Below are positions 14,579 through 23,062 of a stretch of DNA of 46,672 nt, in pieces. The stretch spans positions 1 to 46,672 of the forward strand of contig JARIAT010000001.1 of assembly GCA_029257715.1 (NCBI GenBank), read 5' to 3'. Numbering within the stretch: the stretch's first letter is position 1; each line of letters begins with the position of its first letter. Made by a program: the position numbers and the translations under genes. Under the pieces are notes generated by a model. The model worked only from the letters and a program-made list of their open reading frames with translations, had not been told where the DNA came from and did no database searches. Source of the DNA: Faecousia sp. Its GTDB lineage: Bacteria > Bacillota > Clostridia > Oscillospirales > Oscillospiraceae.

Positions 14579-15961
14579 ATGTCAAAGATAATTGAAGGAT
14601 CTACCGACAGAAGAGACACCCTTGTTTTTGTCACGAAGCTGGTATTGATGGTGTATACCATGCTGATAGCGGTCCCGTTGCTGCAGAACTGGCTTTATTT
14701 GGGAAAGAAACTGACTTGCGCGTGGACACTGGTTCTGTCCGGTTACCTGATTTATACAGATCGAGAACATTATAAAACCAAGGAATATCTGGTAATGGCA
14801 TTGTTCTGCGTCTCTTACGCAGTCACAATTATGCTCAATAGAAGGAATTATTTCGCAAACGAAATCCTGATCCTTGGGTATGTTATTTCGTTATATTTCA
14901 TGCTGACTTATTGCAGCAGTGACAGAACACAGGAGCAGGTTTCTCGGGAACTTTGCAGTATGGCATATGCGATGGTAACCGTTTCGTTTGTGTTTTCGGT
15001 GATTAATCTTGCGATATATTTTGCGATTTATCCCGGCACGATGCACAAGGTCAGAGGCTCTTATTTTTACGGTCTGATCGGCAGTCAGCTGGGCGGAATT
15101 TACAATCCCAATACAGGTGGAACCATTAACTATATCTCCATGATCTTCACGGTGTTTCTCCTGAAAGAGTTTGACAAAAAGAAGATCTTTCTGTGGATCA
15201 ATCTGTTCGTGCAGCTTTGGTGCTTCAGCTTAGTGCAGAGCAGAGGCGCATGGATTAGCCTGCTGGTTTTCATCGTGATGTATTTCCTGTTTGTCTGGGA
15301 CAAGCCATCTCTTGGGACAGTGAAGAAGCTTGCGGTAAAGATTGGTCTTATTGCACTGTGTATTCTGCTTGTCACGAGCGCATCTAAGGGGATGAGAACC
15401 GCAACCGTCAGCGTCATGCGGGAGACCACAACGGAGGAAGTCCAAGAGATCCAGAAACATGATGGTATTATTGTAGGAGATCGGGACATGAGCAATGCCG
15501 GAGTTTCTGATTTCACAACCGGACGGGCGGAGCTGTGGACGATTGGTCTGAAAAAATTCTTTGAAAAACCGGTCATGGGAATCGGATATAGAAGCATTGA
15601 CGATGTTCTGGAGGTTGGTCTGTCGGAATATGACTACAATAATTCCGGAGCAGGCGGTCTGCACAATATCTATTTAACGGTGATGCTGTCGAGCGGTACG
15701 GTTGGCGTGGTGTTTTTTGCAGCCTTGATTGTGTTTCTGCTTTTGAAGGTGTTGAAAATTTACCGCAGTAAGAATATGCCTTCCTATGTAAAATACTTGG
15801 CAACCCTGATTCCGGTGTGGCTGGTGGGGGATTTGGCTGAGAGCAGAATTGCGCTGTCGTTTAACCAGCTGAGTGTTCTTTTCTGGATTATGACGGGATA
15901 TGTCCTTTATTATGCAAAGGAGTGTGATCGCCTTGATCAGTGTGATTGTCCCGGTTTATAA
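14579..15961 (+). CDS. O-antigen ligase/Wzy-like polysaccharide polymerase
   Basis: A 460-residue polytopic membrane protein with about 11-12 hydrophobic segments and a large extracytoplasmic loop, typical of the Wzy_C/O-antigen ligase superfamily. Diagnostic stretches are QSRGAWISLLVFIV, FTTGRAELWTIGLKKFF, PVMGIGY and GLHNIYLTVMLSSGTVG. Such proteins polymerise repeat units or ligate glycans to a carrier outside the membrane; which of the two cannot be told from sequence. GAGGAAGG precedes the ATG. Its last 29 bases overlap the next gene, so the unusual Cys-containing tail (RLDQCDCPGL) is encoded in shared sequence. Confidence 0.9.
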   Translation: MSKIIEGSTDRRDTLVFVTKLVLMVYTMLIAVPLLQNWLYLGKKLTCAWTLVLSGYLIYTDREHYKTKEYLVMALFCVSYAVTIMLNRRNYFANEILILGYVISLYFMLTYCSSDRTQEQVSRELCSMAYAMVTVSFVFSVINLAIYFAIYPGTMHKVRGSYFYGLIGSQLGGIYNPNTGGTINYISMIFTVFLLKEFDKKKIFLWINLFVQLWCFSLVQSRGAWISLLVFIVMYFLFVWDKPSLGTVKKLAVKIGLIALCILLVTSASKGMRTATVSVMRETTTEEVQEIQKHDGIIVGDRDMSNAGVSDFTTGRAELWTIGLKKFFEKPVMGIGYRSIDDVLEVGLSEYDYNNSGAGGLHNIYLTVMLSSGTVGVVFFAALIVFLLLKVLKIYRSKNMPSYVKYLATLIPVWLVGDLAESRIALSFNQLSVLFWIMTGYVLYYAKECDRLDQCDCPGL

Positions 15962-16913
15962 TTCTGCGTCTCAGCTTCCTCGGTGCATCGAGAGCATCTT
16001 GGGGCAGACATATCGGGATTTTGAACTTTTGCTGATGGATGACGGCTCGTCAGACAACAGCTTAGAGATCTGCCGGACATACGAAGCCCGTGACAGCCGT
16101 GTCCGTGTCTATACCCATGACAACCAAGGTGTATCCGCTACAAGAAACTGGGGACTCAGCATCGCAAAGGGGAAGTATGTGGAATTTGTGGACAGCGATG
16201 ATTTCCTGCGGGAAAATACACTGGAAACTCTCCGTACTGCCATTGAAGCGGAGAATGCGGATCTGGCAATGTGCGGACTTGCAGAAATCGGTCATCAGGG
16301 CGAGACACTGAACCTTCCTCGGATTCAAAAAACCGTGGAGCTTTGCGATCTCGAACGGGAATATCCGGAGATTTTTGAGCGGTATCTGTTGAATTCTCCA
16401 TGCAACAAACTCTATAAAAGGGAATTGATTCAAAAGGAATTTCCGGAAGATCTATCCATGGGAGAGGACCTTCTTTTCAACTTGGAATATCTGCATGGAT
16501 GCAGACGGATGGCTTTCGTAAAAGAAGCGCTGTATATCTATGAATGTCTGGATACAGGACTTGTACAGAGGCGCCGCTCTGATGCAATTGAAATTGCAGA
16601 ACGCCTTTATCTCGCTAGCATGAACTTCAAAGAAGAGATTCATCTCGGCCCATTGGCACAGCAGCATATCAGTGCTATTTTTCTGAAATTTCTTTTTCAT
16701 GGAATTTCTCAACTTTACAGCACTCCGGAAATGAGTCGGAACGAGAAAAAGGCGCTGCTGAAGAAGTGGGCTGTCAATCCCCATGTGAAGGCAGCGCTGG
16801 TTGCTGCCAGAATGCCTGAGACAAAGCAGCGCGTGGCGCAGTTTCTTTTAAAACACCGCTGTGTAACGGCAATGCATCTGATGATGTGTGTGCTGGCAGA
16901 TGCAAAGCGATAA
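15933..16913 (+). CDS. GT2 family glycosyltransferase
   Basis: A 326-residue GT-A-fold transferase adding a sugar from a nucleotide donor to a lipid-linked glycan. The N-terminus ISVIVPVYNSASQLPRCIES, then LLMDDGSSDNS and the metal-binding FVDSDDFL are classic GT2 motifs. The start is taken as TTG at 15933, with AAAGGAG 10 bases upstream and the family's usual N-terminus immediately after; an ATG at 15900 lies deep in the previous gene and adds residues not typical of the family. The 29-base overlap with the upstream gene suggests translational coupling. The acceptor and sugar are unknown. Confidence 0.92.
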   Translation: MISVIVPVYNSASQLPRCIESILGQTYRDFELLLMDDGSSDNSLEICRTYEARDSRVRVYTHDNQGVSATRNWGLSIAKGKYVEFVDSDDFLRENTLETLRTAIEAENADLAMCGLAEIGHQGETLNLPRIQKTVELCDLEREYPEIFERYLLNSPCNKLYKRELIQKEFPEDLSMGEDLLFNLEYLHGCRRMAFVKEALYIYECLDTGLVQRRRSDAIEIAERLYLASMNFKEEIHLGPLAQQHISAIFLKFLFHGISQLYSTPEMSRNEKKALLKKWAVNPHVKAALVAARMPETKQRVAQFLLKHRCVTAMHLMMCVLADAKR

Positions 16914-16938
16914 TACAAAACTGTGAGGAATTACTGTT

Positions 16939-18012
16939 GTGAAGAAGATTTTGATTGAGGGAATGAGCGGAAATTTGGGCGGCATCGAAACATTTGTGCA
17001 CTTGCTCTATTCTGTTCTCAGAAACGACTATCAGGTTGATTTTATTACTGTGGATGAAAACATTCCCTATGAAGAAGAGTTTCTGGCTCATGGTTGTAAA
17101 ATTCATCGGGTTACCCCTCGGTATAAGAGCGTGAAGAACTACTGCGCGGATATTGATGCGGTTTTTGCTAATGAGAACTATGATGCGTTCTGGTTCAACA
17201 AAACGACATTGAGTTCCATTTATTCCATTAAGTCTGCCAAGAAGCATGGCGTGAGAAAGATTATTGTCGAAAGTCATCAGTCCAAAAATATGGGAAATTT
17301 TCTCACCTATGTGATGCATACGGTGAACCGCGCTCGGATCGGGCGACTGGCGGATGTGAAGGCAGCGTGTTCGAAAGAGGCAGCCGGTTGGTTTTTTGAA
17401 AAAAACGATCCCCAAGTGGTGATTTTCCCGAATGCCGTAGACACTGCACTTTATGCGCCTGATGCGGAAAAGCAACGGCAGGCCAAGAAAATGCTTGGAA
17501 TGGAAGATCAGTTTCTGATAGGCAGCATTGCTCGATTTGCTCCGGAAAAAAATCATGCGTTTGTGCTTGAGGTGTTTGCTGAGATCCTCAAAAAATGCGA
17601 TGCACGGCTTGTGCTGTGTGGCGCGGGACAACTGGAGGAGTCCATCCGCCAGATCGTCCGAGAGAAGCATATGGAGGACAAAGTCTCTTTTCTCGGAATG
17701 AGAAAGGATATGCCGCAGATTTATCAGGCCCTTGATGTGGTGCTGATGCCCTCTCTTTTTGAGGGACTGCCATTTACGCTGGTAGAGGCACAGGCATCCG
17801 GTATTCCCTGCGTGGTTTCGGATACCGTCAGTCCGGAAGCAAATCTGACGGATCTTATGACATATATGAGTCTGGAACAGCCCACATCTGCGTGGGCGGA
17901 GAAGATTATTTCCTTCCGAGGATATCAGAAGGTGAGTAAAGAAGACCAGCTTGCGCAAAAGGGCTTCACCGTTGAGGCGTTTTCCCGTATGGTACGGGAC
18001 ATTCTGAAGTAA
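16939..18012 (+). CDS. GT4 family glycosyltransferase
   Basis: A 357-residue GT-B glycosyltransferase. The N-terminal domain begins MKKILIEGMSGNLGGIETF, with the glycine-rich acceptor-side loop. The C-terminal donor domain has IGSIARFAPEKNHAF, LVLCGAGQLEE, VSFLGMRKDMPQIYQALDVVLMPSLFEGLPFTLVEAQASG; the last part carries the E-x7-E pattern of retaining GT4 enzymes. The start is GTG at 16939 with GTGAGGA upstream. It belongs to the polysaccharide cluster; its substrate is unknown. No membrane span is predicted. Confidence 0.93.
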   Translation: MKKILIEGMSGNLGGIETFVHLLYSVLRNDYQVDFITVDENIPYEEEFLAHGCKIHRVTPRYKSVKNYCADIDAVFANENYDAFWFNKTTLSSIYSIKSAKKHGVRKIIVESHQSKNMGNFLTYVMHTVNRARIGRLADVKAACSKEAAGWFFEKNDPQVVIFPNAVDTALYAPDAEKQRQAKKMLGMEDQFLIGSIARFAPEKNHAFVLEVFAEILKKCDARLVLCGAGQLEESIRQIVREKHMEDKVSFLGMRKDMPQIYQALDVVLMPSLFEGLPFTLVEAQASGIPCVVSDTVSPEANLTDLMTYMSLEQPTSAWAEKIISFRGYQKVSKEDQLAQKGFTVEAFSRMVRDILK

Positions 18013-18024
18013 GAGGGAAAAAAT

Positions 18025-18855
18025 ATGAAGCAAAAAGAACTGGGAGAACGGATTACGGATCTCTCTGAGGTCAAAAAAATTGCTGTTGAAGTGCTTGATG
18101 CGTTTGTCTCCTTCTGTGATGCACACGAATTAACATACTTTCTGGCATATGGAACGCTGCTCGGTGCCGTGCGCCACAAAGGATTTATTCCGTGGGATGA
18201 CGATATCGATGTAACGATGCCGCGGCCCGATTATCAGAGGCTTCTGGAGCTGTGGCCAAAAGAAGGAAAGTACGCACTGCTGGAATGTACCCAGACGGAG
18301 GGATATCTCTATCCGTTTGCAAAGGTCTGCGACAGCGAAACATTTATTCAGGAGTCCGGAATTGAGGTTTCCTGCGATATGGGAATCTACATCGATATTT
18401 TTCCATTGGATGGTATTCAGGGGACTCCGGAAGAAAGCCAACGCACACTTCATCAGTTTGAGACCATGGAAAAATGCCGGATGTATTCTATGATGCCCTG
18501 CAAGGATCTTCTGAAGGATGGCTCCGGAAGTAATTTTTCAAGAAAGCTGTTGTGGCAGATTCTTCGCAGAATCGGCCCCTGCCGCTTTGCAAAGTGGATG
18601 GACCACCGTGCCCAGAAGTACGGATATTCCGGCAGGGAATACGGAGGATTCCTTTCTACGCGGTTTTATACCCGAGAAATCTATCCTCTGAGCGTGTTGG
18701 AGCATACAACAAAGATTCAATTTGAAGGAAAATGGTACACCGCGCCCGAAGATTATGACCTGCTGCTGAGCTTGCTTTACGGAGACTACATGCAGCTTCC
18801 CCCAAAGGAGGAACAGGTGCTCAAGCATAATTTCAAGGCGTGGAGATGCCAGTAA
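18025..18855 (+). CDS. LicD family protein (first copy)
   Basis: A 276-residue LicD-type nucleotidyltransferase-fold protein. Family members transfer phosphocholine or other phosphorylated groups onto wall or capsule glycans. The signature TYFLAYGTLLGAVRHKGFIPWDDDID is complete, with the DDDID metal-binding aspartates, followed by MGIYIDIFPLDGI and a C-terminal YGDYMQLPP segment typical of the family. It starts 12 bases after the GT4 stop. The transferred group cannot be deduced: no choline kinase or cytidylyltransferase gene is in the window. Confidence 0.93.
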   Translation: MKQKELGERITDLSEVKKIAVEVLDAFVSFCDAHELTYFLAYGTLLGAVRHKGFIPWDDDIDVTMPRPDYQRLLELWPKEGKYALLECTQTEGYLYPFAKVCDSETFIQESGIEVSCDMGIYIDIFPLDGIQGTPEESQRTLHQFETMEKCRMYSMMPCKDLLKDGSGSNFSRKLLWQILRRIGPCRFAKWMDHRAQKYGYSGREYGGFLSTRFYTREIYPLSVLEHTTKIQFEGKWYTAPEDYDLLLSLLYGDYMQLPPKEEQVLKHNFKAWRCQ

Positions 18856-18865
18856 AAGGAAAGCA

Positions 18866-20275
18866 ATGAAAGACTTTTGGAAATTTATAAAATCATCTGG
18901 AATATTTTTTGTGGGAACGGTGATGACAAAGCTCATTTCCTTCCTGCTGCTGCCGCTTTATACATCGTATATTAATCCCACCGATTACGGCATTTATGAT
19001 CTGAACCTTTCGTACATCATGTTTTTCTGCTCGGTTCTGTATTTCGATATCTGGTCCGGTATTATGCGGTTTATGTATGATTTCGAAGGGGAAGATCGAA
19101 AAAAACCCATCAGCAGCGGTATTGCGATTTTCCTCTGCTCGACGGTTATGTACTGCGCAACCCTTGCGGTGTTTCTGCCCCGAATGCACGTGCAGTATCC
19201 GATCTGGCTGGCACTTTACGGCGCGCTGATGAATGCACAGACTCTTGTGGGATACATTGCAAGAGGATACGGCAAGAATGTCCTTTATACGGCATCCGGT
19301 ATTGTAGGATCGTTTGTAACCATCATGTTCAACATTATTCTTCTGGTGTGGATGAAGATGGATTACAGCGCCCTGATTATTGCAAGCTGTATTGGTTTCC
19401 TTGCAAATATTCTGATTATTGTGCTGGGCGTTAAAGAACCCCATGCGTTCTCTCTGAAATATTTTGACCGAAAGCTGTTTAAAGAGATGTTTATTTTCTC
19501 TCTGCCGCTTTGCGTCAACTCTGTGGCATACTGGTTTCTGACCAGTTATAACCGTCTGGTGGTGGATGCACAGCTGGGACCGGAGGTCAACGGATACTAT
19601 GCCATTGCCGGTCGATTTGGGTCCATGATTACACTCTTTACTACCTGTTTTCAGATGGCATGGCAGGAACTTTCGTTCTCAAAGACCGCTCGCAATGATA
19701 ATCTTGGAACATTCTATACTGTGGCGATCAACAACTATGTCAAGTGCATGGGCGCCGGCTTGGTTGTGTTGATTCCCATGATTTACGTGATTTATCCGCT
19801 GCTTGTCAACGAGAGCTACGATGTGGGAAAAGCACTAGTTCCGATTTATCTCTTTGGTACGATTCTTTCCACCATCAGCACGTTCCTTGGCAACTCGTTT
19901 ACTGCAATCAAGAAGAATAATCTGCTGTTCTACACGATGGCCGCTGGCAGCATTGCGAATGTGATTTGTATTCATCTGCTGATCAATGTGGTAGGATTGC
20001 AGGCATCCAATATTGCGCTGATGGTTGGATTCTTTGTTTCCTGCCTGACACGACTTCTGATCTTTAAAAAACATGTGGATATTAAACTGGAGCTGGGAAG
20101 TATTGTGGTGCTTTTGGGAACCTTTATACTGGTAAGCATCGTTTATCAGAGAGGATCGATGCTGGCCAATATCGGGGCGCTGTTCTTTGCAGTGCTGGTT
20201 TCCGCTTATCTGTTCCGTGATATTCTGAAGGAATTGCTGCATACACTGACGATGAGAAAAAGAGGAAGTATCTGA
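18866..20275 (+). CDS. Polysaccharide flippase (PST/Wzx-like, MOP superfamily)
   Basis: A 469-residue membrane protein with about 12-14 hydrophobic segments. The start KSSGIFFVGTVMTKLISFLLLPLYTSYINPTDYGIYDL is the standard N-terminus of PST/RfbX/Wzx exporters that flip undecaprenyl-linked glycans to the outer face. Further segments include NSVAYWFLTSYNRLVVD and QMAWQELSFSKTA, also family-typical. Together with the Wzy-like protein it makes the cluster look like a Wzx/Wzy-dependent pathway. AAAGGA precedes the ATG; the gene is 10 bases from the first licD and 1 base from the second. Confidence 0.93.
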   Translation: MKDFWKFIKSSGIFFVGTVMTKLISFLLLPLYTSYINPTDYGIYDLNLSYIMFFCSVLYFDIWSGIMRFMYDFEGEDRKKPISSGIAIFLCSTVMYCATLAVFLPRMHVQYPIWLALYGALMNAQTLVGYIARGYGKNVLYTASGIVGSFVTIMFNIILLVWMKMDYSALIIASCIGFLANILIIVLGVKEPHAFSLKYFDRKLFKEMFIFSLPLCVNSVAYWFLTSYNRLVVDAQLGPEVNGYYAIAGRFGSMITLFTTCFQMAWQELSFSKTARNDNLGTFYTVAINNYVKCMGAGLVVLIPMIYVIYPLLVNESYDVGKALVPIYLFGTILSTISTFLGNSFTAIKKNNLLFYTMAAGSIANVICIHLLINVVGLQASNIALMVGFFVSCLTRLLIFKKHVDIKLELGSIVVLLGTFILVSIVYQRGSMLANIGALFFAVLVSAYLFRDILKELLHTLTMRKRGSI

Positions 20276-20276
20276 T

Positions 20277-21104
20277 ATGAATACGCGCAATGAAGAACTG
20301 CATCGCGAGCTTCTGGATGTTACCAGAGAGGTAATTGAAATCTGTGAGAAGCACAATATTCGGTATTATCTGGCATGGGGGAGCTGCTTGGGAGCTGTCC
20401 GCCATCAAAACATCATTCCATGGGATGATGACGTGGATCTATATGTGGACTATCAGGATCTCGACAGGCTGAAGGCTGCCTTCAAAGAAAATCAGAAGTA
20501 TTTTTATCAGGATCTTGATACCGACCCTGAATGCTTTGAGTATTGGCCAAAGGTAAGAAAGAACCATACAACGTCTATGGATCTTACGAAGAAGGCCATG
20601 AATATCCATTGGGGGATTTGCGTGGATATTTTCCCACTCGTACACTATGGTAAGCCGGCGACAGATCGGATTACCAACATGAAAATCACGAGCTTGGCGA
20701 TCCTTTCCAGATTTCCGTATTATAAAAAGCTTGGGAATCGATCGATTCATAAGCTTTGGAAGATGCTGTACGCTTGTATTGGAGAAAAGGGCCGGAAAAA
20801 GCTGTTTTACAAGATTCTCAATTCCATCAATCAGCCTGATGGGGCTTATCTGTTGGATATCAGCGACTACACCCCGCATCTAGTGATGACAAAGGATTCG
20901 TTTGGGGAAGGGGAAAAATTCCCCTTTGGTACCATTCAGGCAAAGGTTCCAAGTGCGTATGACAAATATATGAGGCTTGCATATGGAGACAATTATATGG
21001 AAATACCTCCCGAGGATTCAGAACTGAGATATTTCCATAGCAGTTCTTTGATTGACTGTAAGAAAGACTACCATGCGTATCTGGAAGATGAAGATACAAA
21101 GTAA
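20277..21104 (+). CDS. LicD family protein (second copy)
   Basis: A 275-residue LicD-type protein, clearly divergent from the copy at 18025. It has RYYLAWGSCLGAVRHQNIIPWDDDVD with the same aspartate cluster, GICVDIFPLVHYG and the closing YMRLAYGDNYMEIPP. The two copies flank the flippase, suggesting two distinct phosphotransfer modifications or two acceptor sites on one polymer. It is the last gene of the cluster and is followed by a strong terminator. Confidence 0.92.
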   Translation: MNTRNEELHRELLDVTREVIEICEKHNIRYYLAWGSCLGAVRHQNIIPWDDDVDLYVDYQDLDRLKAAFKENQKYFYQDLDTDPECFEYWPKVRKNHTTSMDLTKKAMNIHWGICVDIFPLVHYGKPATDRITNMKITSLAILSRFPYYKKLGNRSIHKLWKMLYACIGEKGRKKLFYKILNSINQPDGAYLLDISDYTPHLVMTKDSFGEGEKFPFGTIQAKVPSAYDKYMRLAYGDNYMEIPPEDSELRYFHSSSLIDCKKDYHAYLEDEDTK

Positions 21105-21138
21105 TTTGCGGCGGCTTGAAAGAAGTGTCCGCAAATAG

Positions 21139-21178
21139 CAACAAGGCCTGATGCGTACTTGCATCAGGCCTTGTTTTT
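21139..21178 (+). terminator. Terminator of the polysaccharide cluster
   Basis: 15-bp stem (21140-21154/21161-21175) with a 6-base loop, then TTT. Confidence 0.92.
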
Positions 21179-21246
21179 ATCAGTCCCAGCGTATAAAAAT
21201 ATGTCGAAGAATAACGGTTTTGAAAATTGGGACAATCACATACTAA

Positions 21247-21276
21247 ATAAAAAACAGCCGTTATAAAACGGCTGTT
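21247..21276 (-). terminator. tRNA-Val terminator
   Basis: 9-bp stem (21253-21261/21268-21276) directly after the tRNA, followed on the minus strand by a six-T run. Confidence 0.85.
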
Positions 21277-21352
21277 GGTAGAGACTACGGGACTCGAACC
21301 TGTGACCTCTTGCGTGTGAAGCAAGCGCTCTAACCAGCTGAGCTAAGCCTCC
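21276..21352 (-). tRNA. tRNA-Val (anticodon CAC)
   Basis: On the minus strand: acceptor GGAGGCT pairing with AGTCTCT (two G-U pairs), D-arm TTAGCTCAGCTGGTTAGAGC, anticodon stem CTTGC/GCAAG with loop TTCACAC (anticodon CAC), T-arm with GGTTCGAGTCC and an encoded CCA end. Decodes GUG. Confidence 0.95.
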
Positions 21353-21365
21353 ATGAACGAAATGT

Positions 21366-21393
21366 ATTATACCATAAGAATGGAAAATGTCAA
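21366..21393 (-). promoter_or_regulatory. tRNA-Val promoter
   Basis: TTGACA (21393-21388), 16-bp spacer, TATAAT (21371-21366), both perfect, 13 bases before the tRNA. Confidence 0.9.
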
Positions 21394-21417
21394 GTGGTAA
21401 TTTAATTTTAAGCCTAA

Positions 21418-21449
21418 GAAAACTCCCCGGGAGAGGTTCTCCCGGGGAG
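21418..21449 (-). terminator. ridA terminator
   Basis: 12-bp GC-rich stem (21423-21434/21438-21449) with loop GGT, running into TTTTC on the minus strand. Confidence 0.88.
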
Positions 21450-21454
21450 ATGTG

Positions 21455-21823
21455 TTACAGCTCAGCGATGGCTTCGATCTCGCAAAGCACACCTTTGGGC
21501 AGCTCCTTTACGGCACAGCAGCTGCGAGCGGGTTTGCTAATGAAATGTTTTGCATAGACCTCGTTGAAGGCGGCAAAGTTCGCCATATCGGACAGGAAAC
21601 AGGTGGTCTTAACAACTTTGGAAATATCGCTTCCGCCGGCAGCCAAAACTGCCTCAACATTACGGCAGCTCTGTTCGGCCTGTGCTTCGATGCCTTCGGG
21701 AATCAGACCGGTGGAGGGATCCACGGGAATCTGTCCGGAGCAGTAAACGGCAGAGCCGAAAACCATGCCCTGGGAATAGGGGCCGATGGCCGCAGGGGCA
21801 TTTGCAGTAGAAATAACAGTCAT
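21455..21823 (-). CDS. ridA: RidA family reactive enamine/imine deaminase
   Basis: RidA hydrolyses reactive enamine/imine intermediates such as 2-aminoacrylate made by PLP enzymes, protecting metabolism; members act as cytoplasmic trimers. The 122-residue protein has the family N-terminus NAPAAIGPYSQGMVFG, VYCSGQIPVDPSTG, CRNVEAVLAAGG and the C-terminal block PARSCCAVKELPKG...CEIEAIA, which supplies the substrate-binding Arg and the conserved Glu. TTAGGAGGA precedes the ATG. It is monocistronic and divergent from the str operon. Confidence 0.96.
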   Translation of the reverse strand: MTVISTANAPAAIGPYSQGMVFGSAVYCSGQIPVDPSTGLIPEGIEAQAEQSCRNVEAVLAAGGSDISKVVKTTCFLSDMANFAAFNEVYAKHFISKPARSCCAVKELPKGVLCEIEAIAEL

Positions 21824-21853
21824 GATAAATCCTCCTAAATCAAAGATAGGGTA

Positions 21854-21882
21854 AGTATAGCATATTGTGCAGCAATTTTCTA
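21854..21882 (-). promoter_or_regulatory. Candidate ridA promoter
   Basis: TATACT (21859-21854) with a weak -35 (TAGAAA, 21882-21877) at 17 bp. The -35 lies inside an inverted repeat at 21876-21910. Confidence 0.5.
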
Positions 21883-21910
21883 CAGCAACGCAATTTTTTG
21901 CTGTAGAAAA
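21876..21910. repeat. 13-bp perfect inverted repeat at the ridA promoter
   Basis: TTTTCTACAGCAA (21876-21888) and TTGCTGTAGAAAA (21898-21910) separated by 9 bases. It covers the candidate -35 of ridA and lies about 155 bases upstream of the str promoter. No T run follows that would make it a clear terminator, so an operator or an RNA hairpin is possible. Confidence 0.6.
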
Positions 21911-22065
21911 AATGGTATGAATTCTGGTGGAATGGACACACTATCGAGGTGAATCTATTCAACAGGGAAAAAACTTTTCGGAGAAGCATGGAATAAGGTA
22001 GTTTTGCACAGGAAATCCACAGCTTTGGTAAGGAAAAATGTAGTAATTTTTGTAGACGATTTTCA

Positions 22066-22093
22066 TTGACTTTTTTGAAATAATATGTATAAT
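22066..22093 (+). promoter_or_regulatory. str operon promoter
   Basis: TTGACT (22066-22071), 16-bp spacer and TATAAT (22088-22093). The expected transcription start is only 0-4 bases before the first ATG of the operon (22104). Confidence 0.82.
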
Positions 22094-22103
22094 ACAGTCT
22101 TGT

Positions 22104-22388
22104 ATGGATACTCTAAATAAAAGGGGTTCTCTGGAAACCGACATTCTGGAGGAACTTTCTAAGCACCAAATCATTGTCGGCACAAAGCAGCTGAAGAAAA
22201 CACTCCTGCGCGGAGATGCAAGAAAGGTGTTTTTGGCCAAGGATGCAGATCCTGCGATTACAACCCCCTTGCAGCAGCTGTGTGAGCAGCACAGAGTGGC
22301 ATATCAATGGGTTGGAAAGATGTCCGACCTCGGACGCGCCTGCGGAATTGACGTTGGTGCGGCGGCGGCTGTGACCGTCGAATCATGA
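22104..22388 (+). CDS. L7Ae/L30e-like ribosomal protein (YbxF-like)
   Basis: A 94-residue protein of the L7Ae family that binds kink-turn RNA; in Firmicutes YbxF is encoded just before rpsL. Seen: IIVGTKQLKKTLLRGDARKVFLAKDADP, LQQLCEQHRVAYQWV and the closing LGRACGIDVGAAAA, which are YbxF signatures. The only usable start is ATG at 22104; it has no ribosome site, and the -10 box ends 11 bases upstream, so the mRNA would be leaderless or nearly so. This gives an N-terminal extension of about 12 residues compared with B. subtilis YbxF. An internal GGAGGAA at 22148-22154 is not followed by a start codon. Confidence 0.9.
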   Translation: MDTLNKRGSLETDILEELSKHQIIVGTKQLKKTLLRGDARKVFLAKDADPAITTPLQQLCEQHRVAYQWVGKMSDLGRACGIDVGAAAAVTVES

Positions 22389-22463
22389 TGATTTCTTATG
22401 GACAACAGTCCAAGGAAATAGATACCCGCCCTTGGGCGAGAATGAAAGAAAGGAGAACTATTA

Positions 22464-22889
22464 ATGCCTACTTTTAACCAGCTCGTAAGAAATGGCCGTA
22501 AGATGCCCGTCTACAAGTCTCAGTCTCCCGCTCTGCAGAGAGGTCTGAACACCCTGGAGAACAAGGCAACCAACCTGGCTTCCCCTCAGAAGCGTGGTGT
22601 CTGCACTGCAGTTCGTACCACTACTCCTAAGAAGCCTAACTCCGCACTGCGTAAGATTGCCCGTGTTCGCCTGACCAATGGTATGGAAGTTTCCGCTTAC
22701 ATCCCCGGTATTGGCCACAACCTGCAGGAGCACTCCGTTGTTCTGATTCGCGGCGGTCGTGTTAAGGACCTTCCCGGTGTTCGTTACCACATTATCCGTG
22801 GTACTCTGGATACTCAGGGCGTTCAGAACCGTATGCAGGCTCGCTCCAAGTACGGTGCAAAGCGGCCCAAGGCCGGCAAGAAGAAGTAA
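22464..22889 (+). CDS. rpsL: 30S ribosomal protein S12
   Basis: S12 sits at the decoding centre of the 30S subunit. The 141-residue protein begins [13 protein letters not shown] and has [18 protein letters not shown] and [15 protein letters not shown], the two loops where streptomycin-resistance changes arise; the usual lysines are present in both, so a sensitive-type sequence is expected. AAAGGAG precedes the ATG. Codons are strongly biased to the highly expressed set. It is the second gene of the str operon. Confidence 0.98.
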   Translation: MPTFNQLVRNGRKMPVYKSQSPALQRGLNTLENKATNLASPQKRGVCTAVRTTTPKKPNSALRKIARVRLTNGMEVSAYIPGIGHNLQEHSVVLIRGGRVKDLPGVRYHIIRGTLDTQGVQNRMQARSKYGAKRPKAGKKK

Positions 22890-23062
22890 TCAAAGCTTCT
22901 TTTTCAAAACTTGAATTTTTACTCGCCTTATAGCAAGGCAAAGCCTTGCCAATGATGGTTTTTATATATAAAAATCCTCTTGTTGGCAGGCACAACGAAA
23001 GCAGAAAGTAAATTACTTTCGAGTACCGATGAAATCATTATATTATGAAGGAGGGAAGCAAC

